This document shows positions 49,424-60,849 of a stretch of DNA of 64,000 nucleotides, one piece after another. Where the stretch lies: positions 310,001 through 374,000 of the forward strand of contig CAJQUW010008928.1 in the NCBI GenBank assembly GCA_907163375.1, in the 5' to 3' direction. The translations under genes were made by a program, and so were the position numbers. How positions within the stretch are numbered: position 1 is the stretch's first letter; each line of letters starts with the position of its first letter. The notes beneath the pieces are model-generated. The model had not been told where the DNA came from, made no database searches, and saw only the letters and a list, made by a program, of their open reading frames with translations. Source of the stretch: Prostheceraeus crozeri (Eukaryota; Platyhelminthes; Polycladida; Euryleptidae).

Positions 49424-49801
49424 GTCACAATAGTCGCAATTGAGCAAACCCATTCAAAATCAAACAACGGACGTCTATCGGTACGTACCCAAGTGCTCAG
49501 AACCAAACCACACAAGTTCGATCATAGACGTTCCGAAACACAGTGTACCAAACACATGTACCTATCCAGTAAAACAGATCTCATACAAGTTCCTATTGAT
49601 AACACTGAATTATACATGTACCTATCCGTGTGCCTATCGATAACTAAACTATCCATGTACCTATCCATGTACCTATCCATGTTCCTATTGACAACACTAA
49701 ACTTTACAGGTACCTATCCATGTACCTATTGATAACACTAAACTTTACATGTACCTATCCATGTACCTATCCGTGGCAAGTAGGGCACAGTTTTCACTAC
49801 T
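49424..49801 (-). repeat. Polinton right terminal inverted repeat
   Basis: 378 bp, inverse of 28956-29335. It starts internally at GTCACAATAGTCGC and ends CACTACT before the target duplication. There are few substitutions relative to the left end, which points to recent insertion or terminal copy-correction during replication. Confidence 0.95.
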
Positions 49802-49807
49802 TGCATG

Positions 49808-50040
49808 GTTTCCGCAATTTCATGCTCTTCCGCGGGAGAGAAAACTGGCTGCCCACCAGACTTTAAAGGGTGCTTGGCATTGACTTTGTCACTCAGTGTC
49901 TTCCTTGGTACATTGAAAGTGGCTGACGCAGACCTGCTTGACTGTCCACCATTTCGTACAGCCGCCACAGCTCCTTCCATAGCCTGTGGAGTATGCTGAC
50001 GGTACGTATGACCAGGTGCAGATTCATATGTTCTTGGCAT
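49808..50040 (-). pseudogene. pogo-type transposase, N-terminal part
   Basis: From the ATG at 50038-50040: MPRTYESAPG, then a psq-type helix-turn-helix (AVAAVRNGGQSSRSASATF, NVPRKTLSDKV) and the beginning of the linker (SPAEEHEIAETMQ), where the Polinton entered. The next codons are found on the other side at 28954 (AVADWGFPLSP). The TGCATG duplication encodes the shared Met-Gln boundary. This half has no stop codons. Confidence 0.9.
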
Positions 50041-50244
50041 GCTATTTGACATAAAGCAAGCAGAAAATGACAAGCAGAGCATTTGCTGTGCCTAATGAAC
50101 AAAGGACGACCGGTGCGATTTGCTCAGTACAGCCAGCCAATCACACGGCGCCATTCACAACGGCTAGTCGGAGAAACAAGACATTCGTTATCTAATGCAT
50201 GGCGAACTTAGCCTCGGAGGGCGAACTCACCCCATCTTACGGTA

Positions 50245-52354
50245 TTGGTATAAATTTACTAATTCTAATATTTCTCCATCAATTTGAATTCCTTGTCGCG
50301 TTGTTTGCTTTGCTATTTCATTACACATAACTTTTGTTTTCTTCTTGTTCATTTTCATACCATCTTTCCTTCCTTCTTCGTTTAATGATGTTATGATTCT
50401 CTGCATGTCTTCTTCTGTATTCGCTAACAGCATTATATCATCAGCAAATCTGAGATTGCTTAGATTTTCTCCGTTTATACCGATTCCTTCGCTGACTACT
50501 CTTCGAAATATATCTTCTAATGCTGCTGTGAAGAGAATTGGTGATAAAGTATTACCCTGACGTACTCCCTTTATGATTTTCACCTTTTCACTCATTATGC
50601 CGGTTCTGATCTGTGCTGTACCACCGTTGCATGGTTTTTTTTCAGGATGTTAATAAACTTCGTTTGTACTCCTTGCTTTGTTAGAGCATCAAATACTGCT
50701 TTGTGTTTAATGGAGTCAGGGGCCTTTTCATAGTCAATGAAGGCCATATATAAAGGCATTTGGTATTCATTTGCTTTTTCAAGGACTTGTGTGACCGTGT
50801 GGAGGTGGTCAATAGTGGAATATCCTTTACGATATGCAGCTTGTTCAGGGGGTTGATTGTCCAATATGTTTGATATTCTTCGTTTTTCACGACTGTCATA
50901 TATAATTTGTAGACGTGGGATAGAAAGCTGATTGGTCGGTAGTTGCTCAGTTCCATTTTGTCTCCTTTTTTGTATATCAGTGATATTATCGCATTCTTTC
51001 ATGTTTCTGGTATCGCTTCTTCTTTTGTTATTTGATTAAACATTTCTGTCAGCTTCTCTATAATTGCTTGTCCCCCAGCCTTAATAATTTCAATTGCCAT
51101 CCCATCTTCGTCTGGAGCTTTCTCGTTCTTCATATCTTTGATAGCCTTTTCTACTTCGTCCTCTAAGAAGATTGGTTGATTTTCTGTCGGCGCTGTTTGC
51201 ATATTTTCATATTTATCATTGTACAGCTCCTGATGAAATTTGGCGCAACTTTCTGAAATTCCGTCTCTATTTCTTGTGACAGTTCCATCCGCCTTTTTCA
51301 ATGCTGGCATCAGCAGTCGCTTTTCAGTTTGATTCTTTATTGCTTCTTTCAAGCCTTTGCTTCTTTCGACTGCTTTCTGTATCAGTCTTGTGTTATGTAT
51401 CCTTAAGTCCTTTCTCATTTTCTTGTCTCTCTTTCTTTCTTTTTCCAGTTACGTCTTCGCACATTGTTTAATGATCTCAATGTCTTATTCTACATCGTTT
51501 TCCGGACGTATCTTCGTTGGAAAGTACCTAAACCTGTTCCGTAGTTCAATTTGGTATTCTTCTTTCTTTTCAAATAGCGCTTCCGTATTGATTCTTACTA
51601 CATTACTTCGCATCATTTTCTTTCTTTCCAGCCCGGTATTCAGTTATATTCTGCATCTCACTATTCGGTGATCGCTTCCAATGCTCACTCTTTGAATCGC
51701 TTCACTATTTTGAATAATGTACTTCTTGTTACTCATGATGTAGTCTATCTCATTTTCCACCATTACTCCAGGACTTTTCCATATCCATCGTTTGTTTTGC
51801 GGCTTTTCAAACCAAGTGTTAGTAATACTGAGCTTGTGGGCGAGTGCGAAGTGCATCATTCTAGTTCCTCTTTCGTTTCATTCTCCTTGTCTCCGCGAAA
51901 GTATCGCCGCTCCGAAAGTACCGACTTTCGCGTTGAAGTCACCCATTATGATTTTGTACATGCTTGCGTTGTCGTGTATTGTTTTGTGAAGGTCTTCATA
52001 AAACTCCTCAATCTCTTCATCTGTGTGACTGCTCGTAGGGGCATAGACTTGAATTACTTGTTGCGAGTACCTTCGGTTTATCTTCATTGTTAGTTATGAT
52101 ATTCACTCGCTGATTCCGTTGAATTCAGTTATGTGTTCCTTTACATCTCTGTGCACCAAAAATCCAACTCCAGCTGCTGATCCATTCCCTCCTTTAGTGT
52201 ACAGCAAATGGCAGCTGTTGAGATGTGCCAGCTGTTTTCCTTTTCTTCTGACTTCTGCTCCATTTGATCCCTGTTTCGGCCAGTTCGTTTTCGAGTTCAT
52301 CTAATATCTCCTGATGTTTCAATGCTCGTACGTTGCATATCAATACATGAAGTG
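50245..52354 (-). pseudogene. 5' part of RTE/BovB-like LINE: endonuclease and RT
   Basis: Frames on the minus strand give, from 52354 down: RKGKQLAHLNSCHLLYTKGG, AAGVGFLVHRDV, QVIQVYAPTSSHTDEEI, IIMGDFNAKVG, GSDHRIVRCRI (APE-type endonuclease), a linker, [45 protein letters not shown] (motif A), GVRQGNTLSPILF (motif B) and FADDIMLL (motif C). It breaks off at NLYQY, where the pogo-like element inserted, and resumes at 27139. Several frameshifts are present, so it was dead or dying. The RTE/BovB assignment comes from remembered motif style. Confidence 0.88.
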
Positions 52355-52362
52355 TAGAAACC

Positions 52363-53080
52363 AGGGATACGGAGTCGGAGTCTGGAGTTCCATCATTTTT
52401 GCTGGAGGCTTATAACTAGACCCGAAGTATAACACAAACAAATTATTTATCCTCGTGCATAGCTGTCACTGTTTTGATGTCAACTTTCTCCGTCAAACAA
52501 AAGTACAGAGGCATTGCTCCATGCAAGGCTTGTAATAGTTGAGGGAATGAACCTTGATAGTAAAAGAAGGATTGTCTTTTCACTCGGTGATATAATAGAG
52601 AAGACAAGCCTTCCTAGCCTCGATCGCACCTGCGCACCAAACGTCACATCAGAGACAAACCTGAAATACTAGTTTGTTTGAGAACATTACCTCTTACTCT
52701 CACGTTAATCGTGTGTGATATCTCCTCCAAAGCGCATATTAAAATCGAAAGTGTACTCATATTTTTGGAGAAGGATGGGGTATTTTCCTGCCTGGTAGAG
52801 ACTGAAGACCGTGCGAAGCACACATCAACAAGATAGGTGGAGCCGAGTCGCATGCATCCAACTTAAAGCGACATTTGACAAACTTTCATCGAAAATGATT
52901 GATAATTGATACAGCAATGATCACTAAAGATAGGTTCAGGTAAGCATATAATGATCTATGAGGTAGGTTGCCCGTTTTTCTAAAACATTTGGCTATACAT
53001 ACTTGCCACCCTGAGTCGGAGTCCTATCAACTCCCGGAGTCGGAATCCTATCAAATTGATAGGACTCCGCATCCCTGGAC
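52363..53080. mobile_element. MITE, hAT-like, inside the LINE 5' region
   Basis: 718 bp with inverted ends AGGGATACGGAGTC (52363-52376) and its inverse (53063-53076, one mismatch). It is flanked by the 8-bp duplication TAGAAACC (52355-52362, 53081-53088). Four bases (GGAC) separate the right TIR from the duplication. An internal GGAGTCGGARTCCTATCAA repeat lies near the right end. No ORF. Confidence 0.65.
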
Positions 53081-53088
53081 TAGAAACC

Positions 53089-53473
53089 CGGTGATTCTTA
53101 GCACCCTCTTCTTTTCGGCTGCCGGGGACTGAGGGCCATTTCATTATCTTTGACATTTCGTGAGGGTTGTGGGTTTGTACCGTATCCTCACCACGCTGGT
53201 TCGATGTGGGTTGGTGAGCGACCGATTTTTCGAGGGGGTCACCTCTAACCTTTGGCTATAAAAGCCGTGCCCTACAAGGCAGCAGGGGATTTGAAATCAG
53301 AATTAACCTTCTCTTAAGAGACCACCGTCCAAATAGCACTAAATAAATAGATAAAAGAAGAGAAAAAAAGAAAAGGGGGAAGATAGGATGTGTGCTGACT
53401 TGATCTTACGAGTTCATCCGCCCATTGACAGATCTTGTTTTTTTATCCTGCCGGATGTCTAATCATCCTCCTC
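53089..53473 (-). other. LINE 5' leader or flank, no gene
   Basis: Continues the LINE upstream of the MITE (CGGTGATTCTTAGCACCCTC on plus). It ends at the N-RAG-TP-like element. It contains a TATAAAA-like sequence near 53261, but no coding frame. Confidence 0.45.
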
Positions 53474-53477
53474 ACAA

Positions 53478-55882
53478 CACACCCGGCGGGAACGAGGATC
53501 AAACGAAAAAATACGAGCCCTTAGGCACTTGTATTTTTGGAAAATATACATGTCACAGATGTCATGTATGTCAGTCGCCAAAATCATCTATGAGCTATTG
53601 CCAAATTATGACGTCATCTTTCAAAATGGCCGCCATAATCATAAAAATGGGCTATATCTCGAAAACGAGTGATTTTAAGGCCCAATAATGTATTACGAAC
53701 AGATATAAAGTCGACCATTTTCTTTCATTTGAGACTAGTTTTACGCCCATAAGTTGGTTAGATGTCAAATAATGACGCTATAGGCCTAATTCAACATGGC
53801 CGCAAATTGCGAAAATCTGCTGCAACCCAAAAATGAATAATTTTAAGGCCTGAGTATTTAGGCCCTACGTAGAGTCAACATAGTCGCTATTTCTCCTAAC
53901 ATAATTAACGCATCTTAAATTATCCAAGACATGGATAGAAAATCCTAGAGATCTCTGTCTTAATGAAACCGCAATATTGAACTTATATTTTTGAAATAAC
54001 GAAGTTTATAATTTACATTCAAATCACTGTAAGTAAAATGTTCTATTTGTGCAGACTTCATTTATGATGCTGAGAACAGATGTTCACATTATTGGTCATC
54101 TGCAATTGGTAACTATTTTCAGTGTTCGAATTCTTGAATACAAATTAGCGATTTGGTTCGTCATGCGAGTGGATGTAGCTATCACTAACAATCGGCGCTT
54201 GGTAACATTTTATTCGAGGAATGCTATTGTACTATTCAAGAGCATTTTGTGCTTCACTTAGCATTGATTGCGTAATTGCTTATTCCTTGATTAGCATCAG
54301 AAAATGACGAAGCACTACCTATTATTGACTTATCAGGCCGAAGCGCTGATTGAAGTGATTACTACTCCACGCTGCTATAGCACAAACAAGTGGACGCATT
54401 GCACAAACGTATTTAATCATTCGGTTTAAGACTTTCTGGATCGTGTGTCGTGCATTCTCGGACCATGTCTCATAATCAACGCGTTCACACATCTTGAAAA
54501 CCGTAAGAAAGTCTGCTTACTGTGTTTGCAAAAAGCCAGTAACCAAGTAACTGAAGTCATATTGAAGCGCATAAGAGACTACTTCATTGAGTATTTTGAT
54601 GTTAATGAAACATGCTGCCCTTCAGCGATTTGTTCCAAGTGCAGGGCCGATCTTCTTGCAGTGAGTGAAGGAAAGATGAATAGAAGCGTTCTGCCAGAGG
54701 TGTTTGATTTCGGTTTGATAGTTCCACACTTAACCTCCACACGAAATCAACCCAATCCAGTATGCAACTGTCATATATGCGATGTTGCCCGACTATCAGG
54801 CACTCAAATTCCAAGACGAAAGAAAGGTAGGCCTTCAAAATCTCCTGTTCATGTTGCAACCTGCGGAGGCACAGTTAAGCTATGTTCGTCATGCAAATCA
54901 ACAGTTGGCAAAGGACTTTCCCATAGATGCAATATCAGCACTCACAGGAGGAATTTAGTAGGAATTTGTGATGAAGTAGATCAGGACACCCGAGAACTAA
55001 TAGCTACCAACATCATCTCTTCCAAATTTCATGATGAGAGATCATCTGATGTCAAGCTGAGAACTGGAGGGCCGAATCCTCTTCCTCTCAGTCGTACCGA
55101 TCGCAAACAGTCAACTCCATTTTCGCCTTCTCAGCTCAGCAATTTACAGATAGCTTTATCTGCATCTAACAGTAGTATGAAGCACAAGGTAGTCCCATTT
55201 CTGAGAACTATATTAGGGAGAAAGTCTGTTGAGCAAGGCTGCGAACGATACTTTCAAACTAGAGACTGTCAGTTGGAGCAATACTTTTCTCTTACTTTTG
55301 TTAATTTGCAAGTGTCCTCAACAAATGATTTAATGGCACATCCAGTAGTTTATTGCAACAGTGTGGAGGAACTCATCGCTAGCACGTGCAGTGCAAGAGG
55401 TTTGGACATGACAGAAGTCAACATCAAGTTCGGTATTGATGGAGGAGGGGGCTATGTTAGGAGAAATAGCGACTATATATGTTGACTCTACGTAGGGCCT
55501 AAATACTCAGGCCTTAAAATTATTCATTTTTGGGTTGCAGCAGATTTTCGCAATTTGCGGCCATGTTGAATTAGGCCTATAGCGTCATTATTTGACATCT
55601 AACCAACTTATGGGCGTAAAACTAGTCTCAAATGAAAGAAAATGGTCGACTTTATATCTGTTCGTAATACATTATTGGGCCTTAAAATCACTCGTTTTCG
55701 AGATATAGCCCATTTTTATGATTATGGCGGCCATTTTGAAAGATGACGTCATAATTTGGCAATAGCTCATAGATGATTTTGGCGACTGACATACATGACA
55801 TCTGTGACATGTATATTTTCCAAAAATACAAGTGCCTAAGGGCTCGTATTTTTTCGTTTGATCCTCGTTCCCGCCGGGTGTG
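53478..55882 (+). mobile_element. Transposon with about 428-bp inverted repeats, N-RAG-TP type
   Basis: 2405 bp. TIRs lie at 53478-53903 and 55453-55882, start CACACCCGGCGGGAACGAGG, and are nearly identical by eye. They are flanked by a 4-bp duplication ACAA (53474-53477, 55883-55886). 5'-CAC ends with a 4-bp duplication are as in Chapaev-type elements. It carries one ORF resembling the N-terminal region of RAG1. The ORF is cut off where it meets the right TIR, so this is an internally deleted, probably non-autonomous copy. Confidence 0.85.
54445..55485 (+). CDS. RAG1-N-terminus-like transposon protein, C-terminally truncated
   Basis: 346 open codons. There is no ATG near the start (the frame opens at GTG), so a first exon may be missing. 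Zinc-binding groups appear in RAG1 order: VCLLCLQKAS, then SAICSKCRAD, then NCHICDVARLSG and the basic RRKKGRPSK (RAG1 has a C-x-x-C pair, FCHNC, then CDICNTAR and RKS). A further pair follows (KLCSSCKST, HRCN). Later parts, HPVVYCNSVEELI and IKFGIDGGGGY, match invertebrate N-RAG-TP-like proteins as I recall them. The chain ends within a few residues of GIDGGGG because it runs into the TIR, losing the rest of the presumed catalytic domain. Confidence 0.7.
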   Translation: MSCILGPCLIINAFTHLENRKKVCLLCLQKASNQVTEVILKRIRDYFIEYFDVNETCCPSAICSKCRADLLAVSEGKMNRSVLPEVFDFGLIVPHLTSTRNQPNPVCNCHICDVARLSGTQIPRRKKGRPSKSPVHVATCGGTVKLCSSCKSTVGKGLSHRCNISTHRRNLVGICDEVDQDTRELIATNIISSKFHDERSSDVKLRTGGPNPLPLSRTDRKQSTPFSPSQLSNLQIALSASNSSMKHKVVPFLRTILGRKSVEQGCERYFQTRDCQLEQYFSLTFVNLQVSSTNDLMAHPVVYCNSVEELIASTCSARGLDMTEVNIKFGIDGGGGYVRRNSDYIC

Positions 55883-55951
55883 ACAAGGCAGATGCCAAGT
55901 GGGGGAGCCGGTTTAGTCGTCGACCACCCAACCATTGGATACATTTGGTAC

Positions 55952-56053
55952 TTGGTCTCAAGTCGAGTTTCTTTAATAAAATAGAAACTGCATACATTTT
56001 GGGGATTTAATTAATATTGAGTTGCTACTCTACCTAATATACTTGGTTTATGA
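55952..56053 (+). repeat. Dispersed repeat, copy 3 of 3
   Basis: GAAACTGCATACATTTTGGGG and CTACTCTACCTAATATACTT match copies 1 and 2 with scattered changes. Confidence 0.7.
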
Positions 56054-56159
56054 TCTGTCCTGGCTGTTCGTGCTTTTTTGTTATAAGTACCCTGCATGGA
56101 AAAACATTATGAATATACAGTGTTACTAACAGGAGGGGTTTCATACTGACAGCAAAACG

Positions 56160-57440
56160 GCTGGGTTTGTTCCTTTTTTTGTTTATTTATCGAAGTCAAT
56201 GAGTAAAAGTAAAAACAAAAACTTGGCCTGCGTTTCGAGCATTCGCTTCTTCTCAAGGGCAATTCGTATATGGAGGGTCTTCGTGTCTTAGTTTTATAGG
56301 AGCTAAGCAGTTCTGAGTGAAGAAAACTCAACGGTAGATAAGAGACATTTTCAAAAATAAATTGCAGAAAAATCAATTGGAGAAATTGCTTATAGTAGAG
56401 AAACTAACTAAAGCTTCCTATTATTTTTACTTCGGTGAAGGATCATAAAGATGAAGTTGACGGAATTTGTCCCTTGAGAACGATTGCCTCTTCTGATGAA
56501 AATCCAACGGAAAAAAATGATTGGCTGGCTTCCAAAGCAAGCGAAACTAAATTTTTGAAAAAAATCACATGCGGACCGAAGTGGCTTAGGCCTAGCAGCA
56601 AACGTAAACGAAAAGAAAACCTCCCAAAAGTAAAGCAGATGCTTATCTAAAATTAAAATTCATCAATGATAAAACCAATAAAAGTTTAAATCGTTGATTA
56701 AAAAATGCAATTTGATATGTAGGGCCTACATCAATTTTTAGGAAGATGCATCTTTTGTGAATTTTAACTAAAAAGTGGGAGTTGGCTTCCAAAATATGCA
56801 ATAAACAATTGCATCACTAACTCCATAAAACGAAGGAGCGAAAAATGCCCTGATGCAATTGACAAAAATGTAGTCTTTCAAAAATTATAAAAGACTTTAC
56901 AGAGAAGGGTTGCACATATATCCCCCATGATGGAGTTTTGAAAAATAGAGAGAAAAATAATAATCACTCGCAAATTTGACTTTCCTATCAGGGTTGTCAA
57001 TTAGCCGAGTTGCTTAATACTGTAGAAAATCCTCGAACACGAAAAGCAGAGAAATAACATTCTACTTGCAAAATTTGTGTACATATGGTTCAGAGTTGCA
57101 CCTGGGAGGACGGATTCATTGGCTATTCGTTTGTTTGTAAATATTGTATATTGGTCAAACAAGTATGTAATTCCAAAGTAGATATCGTGAACACGAATAT
57201 TCTCTCAGAATGAATAATGACAAGTGCGTTCTCTGACCATTCTAAAAATGACCACATGAATTCTTTAACAATCAAAGACTTCTACGTGATAATAATGGAC
57301 CGTCGCAGCACACCTGTTGAAGATGGAATCATTGAAGCGCAGATGATTGAAACTCACCTGCCTGAGCTAAATCGGAAGTATGAAATAACCAGTTGGTCAA
57401 CTCCGATGTATGCAGCCACCGTCTAATCCCAGAAGATGAG
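56160..57440 (+). pseudogene. Decayed Penelope-like element
   Basis: RT remnant near 56440-56530 (PLRTIASSDENPTEKNDWLAS), comparable with SLRPIASTIGTPTQKVDWLSS of the 12.7-kb element. At 57075-57426 a GIY-YIG remnant follows over frame changes (RYREHE-like, SDHSKNDHM, IEAQMIETHLPELNRKYE). Upstream at 56220-56266 on the minus strand are GCCC, UUGAGAA, a small helix, GAAACGCA and GGCC, a degenerate hammerhead-like terminal motif. Many stops. Confidence 0.75.
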
Positions 57441-57559
57441 AGTAGTCTCGCTTGGCGCTTTTGTAGTCTGAACCTTTTTATGCTGGTCTCAGCTTTCGAA
57501 TAAACACCGACAGCAGCTAATAGTTGTAAAGGGAGATTCCAGGAAAACTCCAAACATGA

Positions 57560-60500
57560 GTAGGGCCTAACTACCTCACACTTACAGCAATCAATCTAAG
57601 ATATATCTTCATCACAAAAACATTTTCTAGATTAAAGACAATGATTTTCTAAGATTGATCAAAAAGATTGCGCAAAAGATTGAAATTAAAAATTTTGCTG
57701 GCTCCATGTAGACATACACTACTTCGATCCTAAAGTCTTAGTAGAGTATGCTTGTATATCGACTGACAATACAAACATCGACCTACAGTTTTGTTTCAAG
57801 GCATGAGATTATCTTGCTAATTATTTGCGATCATTACTTCACCCTAATCGATCCCGGCGACCCGATGATGTACGCATGATCTTTGCATAATTCTGTGCGT
57901 TGTGTGAGTCAATGCATGATTTTTTTGGTCAAGCAATTGCTGCTCTACTTTTCTCCATGAAAATATTAGCTGTGCTGTCAAATGGAGATTCTTTATTTTT
58001 CGCAGTAATTGGTTTCATTCGAAAGAAAGTTATTCCTTATTAGATTATCCTCGAAGACGCAAGCTATGACTGTTCTTCAAATAACTCAAACGTCGTTTAA
58101 GATAATCTCATCATTGCAGTCGCCTCGCTATATTACTGACGGTGATCAAAATCTCAGTCGATCAGATCTTGGAAGACTTTGTCAAGTCCATAAGTTACCT
58201 CCATTTACTCGTTGATCAAATGACCTTACCAAGACTGTGATTGGATTGTTGAGGAAAGCATTGCAGTCGTGCTATTCTGTTGCCGCTACCTACGTCGTGG
58301 TCCCCAGCATGTCTAACAGCCACTCGTCTGAGTGAAAGTCGCATGCTCGTGATATTTCCCTCCTCTTTTCTATTCAGTTTCTCTGTCTGATTGTTTCCCA
58401 TCGTCTGAGCACATTCATACATCCTTGCATACAAAACTCGCTCACACATCTAATACAAGACAATCAAACAGTCGCGCATACTCGCGCCTGACGTGATTTT
58501 GCCTTGTCTTGTGAACTCGCGTGGCGCGGCCTCCTCATTTGCTGATAGGACATCTCATCGAATGCATGCTACTCGACGTCACTTGCTGAGTTCGACTTTG
58601 CAACGAAAGCCGATCAAAGAGCCCATTGTCTGATGGACCCATCGTCTTGCAATTCGATGCGACAGTGAAACTCAGGGATATACATGTACATGGAATAAGT
58701 TACCACTGAAATGAAACCGAAACATGGCGAATAGCATCGATCTCCAAGTGAATCGTGATGGAAATGCTTCTTTATTTTCTATGCATCGGATTCTGCTTAT
58801 TATTTGTGGATTAATCAGGAAAAAGATCGGTGAGTAAATTTGAAAATGCTTCATTCCTACTAACATTTTCACGATTGTAATCAGTGTCATCATCTGAATT
58901 ATGAATTAATGGAATTTTGTATCGAATCTTATTTGAAGACAAAATTTTATCTTTCATTCTGCACATGCTCATTAAAAATGAAGCAGGATGCCTCGGCGGA
59001 AAATGCATCTTGCAGTCTATCGCCCTAATATCAGTCAAGAAAACAGCGAAATGTGGGATTAATAAGTTCACCTATTCGTCTTTAACCAAATGTCACAATT
59101 AGATTGATAAATTATTGAAATAATTAATGTTTGCAGTAACATTTGACAGCACATTTCACACCGTTCTACTTCTCTCGGATTTCTTTTTTAATTTAAAGGT
59201 CTCTAACGTCATAAGCGACGTATGGGTTAATTACTGTTGTTTAGACATGTGAAACTAATTAGTAAGCTTACGACATATACGCACGAAGAGAAGGGAAACC
59301 GTCAGTCACTGAAATCCATGCTGATGTTGCATATAATGCCTATTGCCGATCGATTACATGCATATAAATATACATGCATCCCCATCTATTCTATCCAGAT
59401 AACTAAATTTTGCCGACTTGAAATGATAATATAAATAATATTCAATGAAAATGCTCTATGTTTATTGAATATTCATTCGCTGGCATGTGAGATCCAAAAA
59501 CAGACAGCATTCAATCAAACATTACAGCTGACCACATTCAATCTAACTACAACTTTCCATTTGCCTGCATAATTCGTCGTGCACAATATATCAATTTGCG
59601 GTATGCATATATTCTGGAGTATGATAAGCATGGGAATTTGTAGAGACGGACGAGTCATTCTAATAATGATAATTACAAATGTACTTTTACTTTAACGCCT
59701 CAATATTGATATTTGTGAGTCAACAACATCATGAACAGAAGTCAAAATGTCACAAAGTTAAAGACAATGATGCTTAACAAAAACGATGAAAATTTTTTAT
59801 ATATGTAGGCCTATATATAGCAATATACTTAGTAAATAACAATGACAAGTATCATGAGATGGCGAAAATATTTTCACGTGGAAGTCCAATTGTGTATAAT
59901 TTTAAATAACGAAGATACCTGAGATTCATGATGAAGTTCTGAATTATTAGGTTATAAACGAAAAGATTCATAATGAGGACAGAAAACGTTCGCCAATCAT
60001 GAGATCATAAATGAAATTTTGCTTTTCCACGTGCAAGAGCTCAACACAGTTTTCTTGTGGCAGTAAATTAATATTTATCGTCTTTGACTTTGACATCAGT
60101 ATCTACAAAATTGGAAATCAGAAGTCCTCATCACTTACAATAACACTTTTCATTCTACACATGCTTCACATGCATTATTAATTTAGATCTAAATTGAAGG
60201 ACTTTGATAAATGAACACAACAAAATGTGATGGAAAGATATCAAAAATAGCATGAACAGACATATACAATTTAGAAATTCCTTTGTAAATGCAAAGCGGA
60301 GCTTTAGCTCATTAATATTACACGAATATTCGAATATCATGAAACTATTGTATTGCAACTCTCTGCACAGAGTTGATTTGATGTGCATCATGCACCAAAT
60401 GCACAAAAATGCACACACTTCGACGAATTCTTTCTCACTGATCGATAAACACTTCCCATCAAATCGCCCTTACTACATTTTATTTAACAGAAGCCACTTA

Positions 60501-60840
60501 AAACTCAGATACAACTGCATGAACAACATGAAAGCAATTATCAAGGACACAACTCAAAACATTTGAAAGAAAACAATGAAACACGTCAACAGAAAAATTC
60601 TGAATTTGGCCAAGAACAACGAAGTAGCAACAAAGAGCATGAACATAATAATTGCAACTGCAGAGTGAAAAAAGACCACTCGCTCAATGGCCAGTGTCTT
60701 CAAGAGTGCGTCGTTTAAAAGGCTACAGTTAAGTCCTCAAATGAAAATGCAAAAATCTACAAGGAAATGCGTGAAGAAGATTTCAAAACCAGGCATCGTT
60801 AATGCAAATAAGTCTTTTACGAACCTCAGATGTAAAAATG
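57560..60840. other. Non-coding stretch
   Basis: No gene is recognised. It is AT-rich with short domainless frames. Nothing periodic or palindromic stood out. Confidence 0.5.
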
Positions 60841-60849
60841 TAAGGCACA

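Larger units (their letters stand above)
28956..49801 (+). mobile_element. Polinton/Maverick virus-like element, complete
   Basis: 20,846 bp with TIRs of 380 bp (28956-29335) and 378 bp (49424-49801), starting AGTAGTGAAAACTG. It is flanked by a perfect 6-bp duplication TGCATG (28950-28955, 49802-49807). Six-base duplications and 5'-AG ends are Polinton hallmarks. It encodes polymerase B, integrase, packaging ATPase, adenain-like protease, penton-like and major capsid proteins, all uninterrupted. The TIRs differ by a few substitutions and two small indels. It sits inside the transposase gene of a pogo-like element. The complete capsid gene set suggests it could form virions, which is an inference. 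Confidence 0.97.
27142..50242 (-). mobile_element. pogo/Tigger-like transposon, split by a Polinton
   Basis: Perfect 23-bp TIRs (CCGTAAGATGGGG then TGAGTTCGCC) lie at 27142-27164 and 50220-50242. TA duplications are at 27140-27141 and 50243-50244. Without the Polinton and its duplicated 6 bp the element is about 2.25 kb, normal for pogo-type transposons. It carries one transposase gene on the minus strand. It lies inside the RT gene of an RTE-like LINE. Sequence just inside the left TIR contains several GGCGAAYT..CCCC repeats of the TIR core (27320-27480). Confidence 0.9.

Noticed and set aside
54445-55485. A host RAG1 gene or pseudogene
   Set aside because: The frame is enclosed in long inverted repeats with a target duplication and lacks the RAG1 core; it is a transposon protein.
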